This document shows positions 16,569 to 25,045 of a stretch of DNA of 56,937 nt, piece after piece. Below the pieces are notes generated by a model. It was not told the origin of the DNA. It saw only the letters and a program-made list of their open reading frames with translations, and searched no databases. The first letter of the stretch is position 1; each line of letters opens with the position of its first letter. Origin of the DNA: Microbispora amethystogenes. Lineage in GTDB: Bacteria; Actinomycetota; Actinomycetes; Streptosporangiales; Streptosporangiaceae. The position numbers and the translations under genes are program-made. The stretch covers positions 1 through 56,937 of the forward strand of contig NZ_BOOB01000065.1 in the NCBI RefSeq assembly GCF_016863015.1, in the 5' to 3' direction.

Positions 16569-17999
16569 CTACGCGACGTCGGGCCGTGTCATCAGCGGCG
16601 ACCGCAGATGCGGCACCAGATCGGGGCTGGTCAGGGGCACGATGTTCCACGTCGCCACCGCCGTCCCCGCTCCGGCGTCGACCACCAGCCGGACCCGGTG
16701 CGGGGTGGTGACGACGTAAAGGTCGGCGACGAACGTGTCGCCCTGCCAGGCGCCGGTAGCGACGACGGGGCGGCCGAGCGGCGAACTCTCCCGCCACCCG
16801 CCGTGGCCGGCCTCGACGTCGAGGAACGACCCGAATCGCAGGAGCCATCCGCCGTCCACGGGATCGACGGTCACCGGGATTCCACCGGGCAGCGCCGAAC
16901 CCTCGGCGGATGCGTCGATTGTCGCCGTGACGGAACGCTCCGGATCCGCCGAACCCGGCACCGGCGCGAGTGACAGCCGCCGCAGCCGATCGGCGAGGAT
17001 CTCGTCGTCGCGGGTGCTTCCCGCGTGGTCCATGCCGGGCAGCAGGCACTCCCATATCGCGTCGAGCACCGCCTGCGCCCGCGTGTGAGCGCCGGTCACG
17101 GCGACCACGAGATCGTGCGACGGGACGACCACGCACTGCTGGCCGAAGGAGCCGTCACCGTGGTAACCGTGACGCGACACCCAGAACTGGTAACCGTAAC
17201 CGCACAGGTAGTCGGCGTCCCCCGATCCGTCCTCGGACGGCAGGGTGCCGATGTGCCGCCGGGTCGCGAGCTCCACCCACTCGCGCGGGATGAGCCGCCG
17301 GTCGCCCCAGAGGCCTCCGCGCAGCAGCAGTTCACCGAAGGCGGCGACGGCCTCGGTCGTGAGGTGCAGCCCGTGGAATCCGAAGGCGGCACCGCTCGCC
17401 ACCCGGTCCCATTCGGCGTGGCCGACGCCCATCGGCTCGAAGAGGCGCTCGCCGAGCAGTTCCGGCAGGCCGCGGCCCGTGACCCGTTCCACCATCCGGG
17501 CCAGGACGAAGGTGGTCGGATTGTCGTAGGCGTGCCGCGTTCCCTCGGCCTCGGGAAACGGCACGCGCAGGAAGCCCTTGACCAGGTCGCCCGGTTCCAG
17601 TTCCCAGGCCTGGGCGAGGCTGTCCATACGGTGCCCGGTCGTCATGGACAGCAGGTGGTGAACGGTGAGGCGGCGTCCCCGCTCCGAGACGCCGGCCGGA
17701 ACGTGGCCGGGCAGCACGTCCACCACCCGGTCGTCCAGCGAGAGCAGCCCGTCGGCGATCGCGAGCCCCACGGCGACCGAGGTGAACGACTTCGTCAGCG
17801 AGTAGAGAAGGTGCGGGCGTCCGGCCGAGTACGGCGCCCACCAGCCTTCGGCGACGACGTGACCACGGCGTACGACCATGAGGGAGTGGCACTCGACGGA
17901 CCGCGCTTCGAGCCGGTCCAGCAGCGCGGCGAGAGCGTGGGACGACACGCCTGACGCGGCCGGTGCCGAGCGCGGCAGGAGGGTGCGCTGAGAAGGCAT
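16569..17999 (-). CDS. Serine hydrolase of the class C beta-lactamase / esterase fold
   Basis: The 476-residue protein carries the SxxK nucleophile motif in LLYSLTKSFTSVAVG. Its YxN equivalent is the Tyr in HAYDNPTTF, and HGYHGDGSFGQQ is a likely third active-site motif. It has no signal peptide, so it is probably a cytoplasmic esterase or D-amino-acid amidase-like enzyme rather than a resistance beta-lactamase. The C-terminal 130 residues form an extra beta-rich domain. It lies between the two putative sulfur operons on the opposite strand to the first but has no box. The start ATG has only AGGG upstream. Confidence 0.85.
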   Translation of the reverse strand: MPSQRTLLPRSAPAASGVSSHALAALLDRLEARSVECHSLMVVRRGHVVAEGWWAPYSAGRPHLLYSLTKSFTSVAVGLAIADGLLSLDDRVVDVLPGHVPAGVSERGRRLTVHHLLSMTTGHRMDSLAQAWELEPGDLVKGFLRVPFPEAEGTRHAYDNPTTFVLARMVERVTGRGLPELLGERLFEPMGVGHAEWDRVASGAAFGFHGLHLTTEAVAAFGELLLRGGLWGDRRLIPREWVELATRRHIGTLPSEDGSGDADYLCGYGYQFWVSRHGYHGDGSFGQQCVVVPSHDLVVAVTGAHTRAQAVLDAIWECLLPGMDHAGSTRDDEILADRLRRLSLAPVPGSADPERSVTATIDASAEGSALPGGIPVTVDPVDGGWLLRFGSFLDVEAGHGGWRESSPLGRPVVATGAWQGDTFVADLYVVTTPHRVRLVVDAGAGTAVATWNIVPLTSPDLVPHLRSPLMTRPDVA

Positions 18000-18229
18000 C
18001 CGGGCACCCTAACAAATCCGCTGAATCGAGTTACGGGACAACAATGGCACCGGCCCCCTTCAACCGCCTCCGCCGTCACCATTGATTCCCCTTGAAGGAT
18101 TTCCTCCTTTTACTGCTCCACCTAGGCGAGAGGCGAATCGCATTGGTGGCGGTGGTCCTGTCCCGGACGGTTCGACGGGCTCCGCAGGTGCTGAACCCGC
18201 ACCCGTGAGCTCGGGCGGCATCCGGAGGA

Positions 18230-19276
18230 TCAGCTCCGTCCCGGGCCCACCTGGTCCTGCGGGACGCGCAGGGCGGCCAGCACCTCCGGCAGCGCGCCGG
18301 GTGCCGCGTCCAGCTCGGGGGTCGGGGTGATGTGGAGCTCGACCGCGGTGACTCCGGGGTGCAGATACCGCGCGATGTGGGCGCGGCACTCCTCGGGCGA
18401 GCCGTGCACCCACAGCTCGTCCACGACCGAGTCCGGGAGCGCCTCGGCCGCGCCCCGCCGGTCCCCCGCGTCCCAGGCCGCCCGTGACGCGGCCAGGGCG
18501 TCGCCCCGGCCGAGCCAGTCGTGGAACGCGCGGTAGGGCGGCTGGTTGAGGATCCAGCCGAGGAAGGCGCGTCCGGCCGCCCTGGCGTACGCCGCGTCGT
18601 CCGTCGGGGTCACGAAGATCTTGACGACCAGTTCCTGCCCGCCGGCGGGCGGCCCGGCGGCCTCGACGATCCTCGGCACCTCGTGGGCGGCCAGCACGTT
18701 GGTGATCGCGCCGTCCCCCTCGGTGAAGGCCAGCTTCAGCATCCCGGGCCGCAGCGCGCCCACGATGACCTTCGGCCGCACCGGGGGACGTCGCCGGAGC
18801 TCGAAGTCGATCGAGAAGGTCTCGTACGTCTCCACGACGTGCTCCCCGTCGAAGGCCCGCCGCAGGAACCGCAGCAGATCCCGCACATGCGCGTACGGCC
18901 GGCCGTGCGGGCGGCCGTTCAGCGCCGTGACGTGGGCGGGGACGGACGAGCCGATGCCCAGCAGCACCTCGCCCTGGCCCAGCTCGGCCATGGAGGCGGC
19001 CGTCTGGGCGAGCACGCCGGGGCCTCGGGTCTGGGCCGGCAGCACCCCCGTGCCCGCCCGCAGCCCCGGCGACCAGGCCAGTGCCGCGGTCAGCGCGGTC
19101 AGGCCGTCGTAACCGCCGCCCTCCCCGGTCCACACGTCGCCGTAGCCCAGCGAGGGCAGCGCCTCGACGATCTCCCTGTGCCGGTGCAGCCCGAGCCCCG
19201 CCAGCGGCAGCGTGACCCCCCAGCGCACCGCGCCCGCCGGCGGGACGCCTCCGGACAGCCCGCGCGGGATGCTCAC
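18230..19276 (-). CDS. LLM class (possibly F420-dependent) oxidoreductase, last gene of importer operon
   Basis: 348 residues from a GTG that overlaps the stop of the GST-like gene (GTGA). It has the luciferase-like barrel start WGVTLPLAGLGLHRHREIVEALPSLGYGDVWTGE, GTGVLPAQTRGPGVLAQTAASMAELGQGEVLLGIG and PKVIVGALRPGMLKLAFTEGDG. This pattern is closer to F420-type LLM proteins than the four enzymes at 11.7-16.5 kb. As the fifth LLM enzyme nearby it is probably part of the same catabolic programme (inference). Downstream, 18000-18229 has no gene; a clear terminator was not found. Confidence 0.85.
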   Translation of the reverse strand: MSIPRGLSGGVPPAGAVRWGVTLPLAGLGLHRHREIVEALPSLGYGDVWTGEGGGYDGLTALTAALAWSPGLRAGTGVLPAQTRGPGVLAQTAASMAELGQGEVLLGIGSSVPAHVTALNGRPHGRPYAHVRDLLRFLRRAFDGEHVVETYETFSIDFELRRRPPVRPKVIVGALRPGMLKLAFTEGDGAITNVLAAHEVPRIVEAAGPPAGGQELVVKIFVTPTDDAAYARAAGRAFLGWILNQPPYRAFHDWLGRGDALAASRAAWDAGDRRGAAEALPDSVVDELWVHGSPEECRAHIARYLHPGVTAVELHITPTPELDAAPGALPEVLAALRVPQDQVGPGRS

Positions 19277-20277
19277 ACGTGCTCCCCGGTGAGGGCCTCG
19301 CGGCCGTGCGGCTCGTGCCAGTCCGCCTCGTGCGGCGCGACCTCGATCCGCACCGGCCCGTCGCCGGAGGGGGCGGGCCTGCCGGGGACCCGGAACGCGG
19401 CGAAGTCGGTGGTCTCCCGGACGGCCGGGATGCCGTACAGGTCCCTGGCATACGCCCAGAGGTTGGGATAGCCGGTCAGCGGCCGCTCGCTGATCCCGGC
19501 GAGCGGGTTGTGCAGCAGGTCGAACCGGGCCAGCACCACCCACAACTGCACGTCGGACTCGGTGAGGCGGTCGCCGAACAGGTAGCGCCGGCCGGCCAGG
19601 CGGGCGTCCAACCGGTCCAGCGCGGCCGTCACCTGGTCGCGCCGCCGCTCGTACTCCTCCTGCGTCGAGGCCCTGGCGACGAGGTTCACCCCCTGGCTGA
19701 CGTCGCGGGCGATCTCCTCGTCCAGCACCTCGATCTCGTCGCGCAGGTCCGCCGGGTAGAGATCCAGGCCCGGGCCGGCCCACTCGGCGAACGCCGTGCC
19801 GAGATCGAAGGGGATCACGGCGTAGTCGTTGCCGACGATCCGTTTCGTCCGCCGGTCCCACACCACCGGCACCGAGATGTGGCCCGGATATCCGGGCTCG
19901 GTGGCGTCGTACGCCTCGGACAGGAGCGTGAAGCCGTTGACCGGGTCGGGGCCGCGCCGCTCGCGGAACGCCCAGCCGCGCGCGTCCCGGTCGTCGTCCA
20001 CGTACGACAGCGACACGACGTCCCGCAGCCCGGCGAGGTCGCGCACGATGGCGACGCGCTGCGCCCACGGGCAGGTGTAGGAGACGTACAGGTGGTAGCG
20101 GCCGGGCTCGGCCGGGTATTCGCCGGACCCGCCGGCGGTGATCCGGCCCTGGAACGGATAGAGAGGCCCCGGCCGGTCGGTCCGGCCCGGTCCGTACGGG
20201 CCGTGGGCGGCGACGTCGGCCGGGCTCGCGTACGCGGGTGCGTGGGTGGATACCGGGGTGGTCGCGTGGGTGGTCAT
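19273..20277 (-). CDS. Glutathionyl-hydroquinone reductase-like (Xi-class GST) protein
   Basis: 334 residues; N-terminal thioredoxin-fold half with the Xi-class CPWA motif (YVSYTCPWAQRVAIVRDL), then GHISVPVVWDRRTKRIVGNDYAVIPFDL, and a helical C-terminal half (FGDRLTESDVQLWVVLARFDLLHNP). Xi-class enzymes use the Cys to remove glutathione from glutathionyl-quinones. Actinomycetes use mycothiol, so here the substrate may be a mycothiol or imported glutathione conjugate (inference). It is in the ABC-importer operon, overlaps the LLM gene downstream, and is separated from the FAD oxidase gene by a tandem-repeat spacer. Confidence 0.9.
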   Translation of the reverse strand: MTTHATTPVSTHAPAYASPADVAAHGPYGPGRTDRPGPLYPFQGRITAGGSGEYPAEPGRYHLYVSYTCPWAQRVAIVRDLAGLRDVVSLSYVDDDRDARGWAFRERRGPDPVNGFTLLSEAYDATEPGYPGHISVPVVWDRRTKRIVGNDYAVIPFDLGTAFAEWAGPGLDLYPADLRDEIEVLDEEIARDVSQGVNLVARASTQEEYERRRDQVTAALDRLDARLAGRRYLFGDRLTESDVQLWVVLARFDLLHNPLAGISERPLTGYPNLWAYARDLYGIPAVRETTDFAAFRVPGRPAPSGDGPVRIEVAPHEADWHEPHGREALTGEHV

Positions 20278-20293
20278 GGGGGTGTGTCTCCTT

Positions 20294-20408
20294 GTCGATC
20301 TGGGGCTGCCGATCAGGGGCTGCCGATCTGGGGCTGCCGATCAGGGGCTGCCGATCTGTGGCTGTCGATCTGTGGCTGTCGACTCTGGGGCTGCCGACTC
20401 TGGGGCGG
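20294..20408. repeat. Eight tandem 14-15-base units inside the importer operon
   Basis: Degenerate units of the form CGATCTGGGGCTGC / CGATCAGGGGCTGC repeat eight times between the FAD oxidase stop and the GST start. The first six are 14 bases and the last two 15 (CGACTCTGGGGCTGC). It is non-coding in the operon direction. It could be a minisatellite, or a structured mRNA spacer tuning expression of the distal two genes. Confidence 0.7.
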
Positions 20409-20418
20409 TCCGGGGACG

Positions 20419-21576
20419 TCAGCCGAGGATCCTGGCCGTGCCGAACCCGGCGGCCAGCTTCCCGCCGGTGGCGAAACGGCCGGGGCCGAACGCGGCGAGG
20501 CGGGGATCGGGGTCGCCGAGCAGCAGCCGGGCGACGTGGTCGCCCCAGGCGGGCGCGAGCTTGAAGCCGTGGCCGCTGGTGCCGGCGTCGACGTAGACGT
20601 GCTCGCCGACCTGCCCCGTGACCGGCTGCCAGTCGGGGCTCACGTCGTACAACGAGGCCCAGCCGCCGGTCACCCTGGCCCGGCGGCGGGCCGCGGAGCG
20701 TACGGCGGAGGCCGCGGCGAGCGCCTCCAGCTCCTCGGAACGCGGGCCGGGGACGTCGTCGGGGTCGGCGGCGGACGCCGGGACGACCCCGCCGGTGAGG
20801 TACTGCGTGCGGGGCTGCGGGGTGGTGTAGTAACCACCGGGCAGGTCGATCAGGACGTGCGGCACGAGCCCGCCGGCGTCGGCGGGGTCGTGCTCGGAGA
20901 CCGCGACGACGTGCCGCTCCACGGTCAGCGGCAGGTCCACGCCGAGCGGCCGCAGCAGGGCGGCGGTCCACGGCCCGGCGGCCACGAGGAGCCGCCCGGC
21001 CCGGTGGACCTCACCGTCGGAGGTGGTCACCGCCGCCCCGCGGCTCTCCTCGGCGAGCGCGACGACCGGGCGGTGCGGGTGGACCACCGCGCCGTGCCGC
21101 CGCGCCGCGGCGGCCAGCCCGACCGTCGCGGCGTACGGGTCGGCGTACCCGGCGTCCGCCTCCCAGACGGCGACGGCGACGCCGTCGAGGTCCAGGCCGG
21201 GCAGCCGGGCGGGCAGCGCCCCGGCGCCGACCAGTTCACTGCGGACGCCGAGCCCGGCGAGCCGCGCGGCGGTGTCGGCCGCCGCGTCCACGTCGCCGGG
21301 CCCGTGCAGGTAGAACGCGCCGGTCCGGCGGAACCCCGACTGGTGCCCGCCGGTGCGCTCCTCGAAGCCGGCGAGGAACGCGATGCCGTCGCGGGCCGTC
21401 TCCGCCAGGAACGGGTCGGTGTAGTAGGCCCGGCAGATGCCGCCCGACCGGCCGGTGGGGCCGCCGGAGACCGGGCCCCGGTCGAACACGGCGACGGACA
21501 CGCCGCGCCGGGCGAGGTGGAACGCGGCGGCCGCGCCGTGCACGCCCGCCCCGACGATCGCGATGTCGTACGTCAT
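20419..21576 (-). CDS. FAD-dependent amine/sarcosine oxidase-like oxidoreductase (DAO family)
   Basis: 385 residues; the FAD Rossmann motif IVGAGVHGAAAAFHLARRG is at residues 6-24, with the GGPTGRSGGICRAYY region, VEADAGY-like and LLVAAGPW motifs, and a C-terminal TSGHGFKLAPAWGDHVA that closes the FAD site, as in monomeric sarcosine or N-methyl-amino-acid oxidases. It probably oxidises a secondary or primary amine of the imported compound and yields H2O2. The start ATG overlaps the ABC ATPase stop by 4 bases, so it is translated with the transporter. Confidence 0.9.
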   Translation of the reverse strand: MTYDIAIVGAGVHGAAAAFHLARRGVSVAVFDRGPVSGGPTGRSGGICRAYYTDPFLAETARDGIAFLAGFEERTGGHQSGFRRTGAFYLHGPGDVDAAADTAARLAGLGVRSELVGAGALPARLPGLDLDGVAVAVWEADAGYADPYAATVGLAAAARRHGAVVHPHRPVVALAEESRGAAVTTSDGEVHRAGRLLVAAGPWTAALLRPLGVDLPLTVERHVVAVSEHDPADAGGLVPHVLIDLPGGYYTTPQPRTQYLTGGVVPASAADPDDVPGPRSEELEALAAASAVRSAARRRARVTGGWASLYDVSPDWQPVTGQVGEHVYVDAGTSGHGFKLAPAWGDHVARLLLGDPDPRLAAFGPGRFATGGKLAAGFGTARILG

Positions 21577-23225
21577 GCCACGGCCTCCCGCTCGTGCCGC
21601 CGCGAATCGAGGCGCGGGATGGCGGCCAGGAGCTCCCGCGTGTACGCCGCGGCCGGCTCGGTGAAGATCGTGCGGACGTCGCCGGACTCCACCACCCGGC
21701 CGTCCTTCATCACCAGTACCCGGTCGCTGACGTGGTGGATCACGCCGAGGTCGTGGGAGATGAACAGGTAGGCCACGCCGAGCTCGGCCTGCAGGTCGGC
21801 GAGCAGGTCGAGCACCTGCGCCTGGATCGACACGTCCAGCGCCGAGACCGGCTCGTCGCAGACGATCACCTGGGGCCGGGGGGCCAGCGCCCGGGCGATC
21901 GCCACCCGCTGCCGCTGCCCGCCCGACAGGCGCAGCGGCCTGCGGTCGAGGATCGACGCGTCCAGGCCGACCTGCGCGAGCAGCTCGACGGCCCGGTCGC
22001 GCCGGGTGCGGCGCGGCTCGCCGCCGACGGCGAGGGCCTCGCCGAGGATCCGCCGTACGGTGAAGCGGGGGTCGAAGGAGCTCAGCGGATCCTGGTAGAT
22101 CACCTGGATGTGCCGCCGCAGCGCGCGGCGACCGGCGGAGCCGAGGCCCCGCCAGGACCTCCCGCCGATCTCCACCTCGCCCGCGTCGGGTTCCACCAGC
22201 CCCAGCACCAGGCGGGCCGTCGTGGTCTTGCCCGAGCCCGACTCGCCGACGAGCCCGAGCGTCTCCCCCGCCCGCAGCTCGAACGACACCCCGGCGACGG
22301 CCGCCCGGCGCAGCCCGTCCGGCCCCGCGAACGACTTGGCCAGCCCGGACGCCCTGACCACCACCTCGCCGGGCGGCACGGCCGGCGCCGGAGGCGGCGC
22401 GGAGCCGTCCTCGCGCACGGTGAGGCGGGTGCCCCTGCCGTGCTCGGAGGGCACCGCGGCCAGCAGCCCCCGGGTGTAGGCGTGCCGGGGGGCGCCCAGT
22501 ACGTCCCCGGTGGCGCCCTCCTCGACGACCACGCCGTCCTTCATCACCAGCACCCGGTCGGCGAGCTCGGCCACCACCGCGAGGTCGTGGCTGATCAGCA
22601 GCAACCCCGCCCCGGCCCGGCGGCGCTCGTTCAGCAGCCGCAGGATCTGCGCCTGCACGGTGACGTCCAGGGCGGTGGTCGGCTCGTCGGCGATCAGCAG
22701 CCGGGGCTCGCAGGCGACCGCAGAGGCGATCAGCGCCCGCTGCCGCAGCCCGCCGGAGAGCTGGTGCGGATACTGCGCGGCCCGCAGCTCGGGCTCCGGC
22801 ACCCCCACCTCGGTCAGCAGCTCGACCACCCGCCGCCGCACGTCCGCGCGCGGCACGGTCCGGTGCAGGCGCAGGGTCTCGGCGATCTCCTTGCCGACCG
22901 GGCGGAGCGGGTCGAGCGAGACCAGCGCGTCCTGCAGGACGTAGCCGACCTCGCCGCCGCGCACCGCCCGCCACTGCCGTTCTCCGTACGCCGTGACGTC
23001 GCGGCCGGCCACGACGAGCGACCGGGCGGTGACCTCGGCGCCGGGGCCGGTCAGCCCGATCAGCGTGCGGGCGGTGACGCTCTTGCCCGAGCCCGACTCC
23101 CCCACGATGGCGACGCACTCGCCCGGGCGCACCGTGAAGGAGATCGAGCGGACGGCCTGGACCTGGCCGAACGAGACCCGTAGGTCGGACACCTCGGCGA
23201 TCGGGGCGACCCGTTGTTCGGTCAC
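21573..23225 (-). CDS. Fused dipeptide/oligopeptide-type ABC transporter ATP-binding protein
   Basis: 550 residues with two complete ABC modules, equivalent to DppD and DppF joined. Module 1 (about 8-250) has Walker A GESGSGKS, signature LSGGLRQRA and Walker B LLIADEPT. Module 2 (about 290-540) has Walker A GESGSGKTTT, signature LSGGQRQRVAIARAL and Walker B VIVCDEPVSALD. Each has the oligopeptide-family tail (YTRGLLAAVPS, YTRELLAAIPR). The GTG start overlaps the upstream permease stop. It powers import through the two permeases encoded just upstream. Confidence 0.95.
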   Translation of the reverse strand: MTEQRVAPIAEVSDLRVSFGQVQAVRSISFTVRPGECVAIVGESGSGKSVTARTLIGLTGPGAEVTARSLVVAGRDVTAYGERQWRAVRGGEVGYVLQDALVSLDPLRPVGKEIAETLRLHRTVPRADVRRRVVELLTEVGVPEPELRAAQYPHQLSGGLRQRALIASAVACEPRLLIADEPTTALDVTVQAQILRLLNERRRAGAGLLLISHDLAVVAELADRVLVMKDGVVVEEGATGDVLGAPRHAYTRGLLAAVPSEHGRGTRLTVREDGSAPPPAPAVPPGEVVVRASGLAKSFAGPDGLRRAAVAGVSFELRAGETLGLVGESGSGKTTTARLVLGLVEPDAGEVEIGGRSWRGLGSAGRRALRRHIQVIYQDPLSSFDPRFTVRRILGEALAVGGEPRRTRRDRAVELLAQVGLDASILDRRPLRLSGGQRQRVAIARALAPRPQVIVCDEPVSALDVSIQAQVLDLLADLQAELGVAYLFISHDLGVIHHVSDRVLVMKDGRVVESGDVRTIFTEPAAAYTRELLAAIPRLDSRRHEREAVA

Positions 23226-24085
23226 GACAGTCTCCCTTCGACGCGCCGCTGCAGGTGGCGGCCGACGACCGTGACGGAAAGGACGGTGAGCGTGATGGCG
23301 AGCCCCGGGAAGACCGCGACCCACCAGGCGACGGAGAAGTAGTCGCGCCCGGCCGACAGCATCGCCCCCCACTCGGGCGCGGGCGGCTTCGGGCCGAGGC
23401 CGAGGAAGCTCAGCGACGACGCCGCGACCAGCGCGGTGCCCACCTCGATCGTGGCCACCACCAGCAGCGGCGCGAACGCGTTGGGCAGCACGTGCCGCGT
23501 GATGATCCCGGCCCTGGTCAGCCCGAGCGAGACGGCCGCCTCGACGTACCCGGACCTGCGGATGACCATGGTCTGGGCGCGGACCAGGCGCGCGTACCCC
23601 GGCAGCGTGTAGGCGGCGATCGCGAAGACCGCGTTGAGCGTTCCCGGCCCGACGATGGCGATGACCAGCAGGGCCAGCAGCAGCCCCGGCAGCGAGAGCA
23701 GGATGTCGACGAGGCGCATGGCGACCTCGTCGAGCACCCGGCCGCCGAGCGCGGCCAGCAGCCCGACGAGGGTGCCGCCGGTCACCGCGATGGCGGTGGC
23801 GGCCAGCCCGGCCAGCACCGACGGCCTCGTGCCGTACACGATGCGGGTGAACATGTCGCGGCCGTTGGCGTCGGTGCCGAGCGGGTGCCCGCCGCCCGGG
23901 GGCCGGAGCGCGGCGACGGCGTCGGTGAGGTCGGGCGAGCCGTGCGCGACCAGGCCGGGCGCCACCGCGATCACGGTCACGGCCAGCAGGAACGCCGCGG
24001 CGGCCCAGACGCCGGCCCGCGGCGCCCGCCGCCGCCGTCCGCGCCCCACCACCACGGCGGGCGCGGCAAGGGTGGACGTGGTCAC
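23222..24085 (-). CDS. ABC transporter permease, DppC type
   Basis: 287 residues, GTG start directly abutting the DppB-type stop. About six membrane segments follow an Arg-rich cytoplasmic N-terminus. It has the DppC signature GTDANGRDMFTRIVYGTRPSVLAGL and the EAA loop (EAAVSLGLTRAGIITRHVLPNAFAPLL), which contacts the ATPase. It is the second permease of the importer. Confidence 0.95.
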   Translation of the reverse strand: MTTSTLAAPAVVVGRGRRRRAPRAGVWAAAAFLLAVTVIAVAPGLVAHGSPDLTDAVAALRPPGGGHPLGTDANGRDMFTRIVYGTRPSVLAGLAATAIAVTGGTLVGLLAALGGRVLDEVAMRLVDILLSLPGLLLALLVIAIVGPGTLNAVFAIAAYTLPGYARLVRAQTMVIRRSGYVEAAVSLGLTRAGIITRHVLPNAFAPLLVVATIEVGTALVAASSLSFLGLGPKPPAPEWGAMLSAGRDYFSVAWWVAVFPGLAITLTVLSVTVVGRHLQRRVEGRLS

Positions 24086-25045
24086 TCAGGCACCTCGCAG
24101 TCGCGGGTCGATGGCCAGGTAGAGCAGGTCGAGCAGGATGTTGATGACGACGTAGAGCAGTGAGGCGATCAGCACCACGCCCATCACGACCGGCAGGTCC
24201 TTGTTGCCGACGGCCGCGAGGGTCAGCCGCCCGATGCCCTGCCGGGAGAAGACCGACTCGATGATCACGGCCCCGCCGAACAGGAAGCTGACCAGCCATC
24301 CGGCCAGGGTGACCGTGGGCAGCAGGGCGTGCCGCAGCGCGTGCCGCAGGCGCACGCCGAGGTCGGACATGCCGCGCGAGCGGGCGGTGAGCACGAACGG
24401 CTCCTCCAGCGTGAGCTCCAGGCCCTCGCGCAGCACCTGGGTGAGCATCGCGATGACCGGGATCGCCATCGCGACGGACGGCAGGACCAGGCTCTCCGGC
24501 CCGTCCCCGCCGGTGGCGGGGAAGATCCCCAGCCCGAACGAGAAGACGGTGAGCAGCAGGATCCCGGCCCAGAACGACGGGATGGAGATGCCGATCAGCT
24601 CGATGGCGGAGAACACCGCCCGCGCCCACCGGCGGCCCGCGGTCAGCACCGCGACCGTCACCGAGACCACGACCGCGAGGGCGAACGACGCGAGCATGAG
24701 CTGGACGGACGACCCGACCTGCTCGCCGATCGCCGAGGCGACCGACTGGTGCAGCTGGTACGACTGGCCCAGGTCGCCGTGCAGCACCCGGCCCAGGTAG
24801 GCGGCGTACTGGGCGGGCAGCGGCCGGTCCAGCCCGTAGTCGGCGATGATCCGGGCGCGGACCTCCGGCGTGACGGTGCTGCTGCCGATGAGCAGGTCGA
24901 CGACGTTGCCCGGGGTGAGGTGGAGGCCGGCGAACGCGACCGTCACCGCGCCCCACAGCACCAGGACGGACGTGCCCAGCCGCACCAGCGCCGGGCGGAC
25001 CACCCGGGCGCGGGCCCGGGTGGCCGGTACGGCGACGGCGGTCAT
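24086..25045 (-). CDS. ABC transporter permease, DppB type
   Basis: 319 residues from the ATG at 25045, which overlaps the binding-protein stop (ATGA). It has one N-terminal membrane helix, a periplasmic-side loop with LHLTPGNVVDLLIG and YGLDRPLPAQYAAYLGRVLHGDLGQSYQ, then the transmembrane domain with the EAA loop LTARSRGMSDLGVRLRHALRHALLP. All are standard for DppB/OppB. It works with the DppC-type permease and the fused ATPase. Confidence 0.95.
   Translation of the reverse strand: MTAVAVPATRARARVVRPALVRLGTSVLVLWGAVTVAFAGLHLTPGNVVDLLIGSSTVTPEVRARIIADYGLDRPLPAQYAAYLGRVLHGDLGQSYQLHQSVASAIGEQVGSSVQLMLASFALAVVVSVTVAVLTAGRRWARAVFSAIELIGISIPSFWAGILLLTVFSFGLGIFPATGGDGPESLVLPSVAMAIPVIAMLTQVLREGLELTLEEPFVLTARSRGMSDLGVRLRHALRHALLPTVTLAGWLVSFLFGGAVIIESVFSRQGIGRLTLAAVGNKDLPVVMGVVLIASLLYVVINILLDLLYLAIDPRLRGA

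Noticed and set aside
16569..17999. Beta-lactam resistance gene
   Set aside because: The fold is shared by esterases and peptidases; there is no signal peptide and no resistance context, so a resistance call is not supported.
19279..21771. 830-codon open frame on the plus strand
   Set aside because: It spans three real minus-strand genes and the repeat spacer, which no real protein would do.
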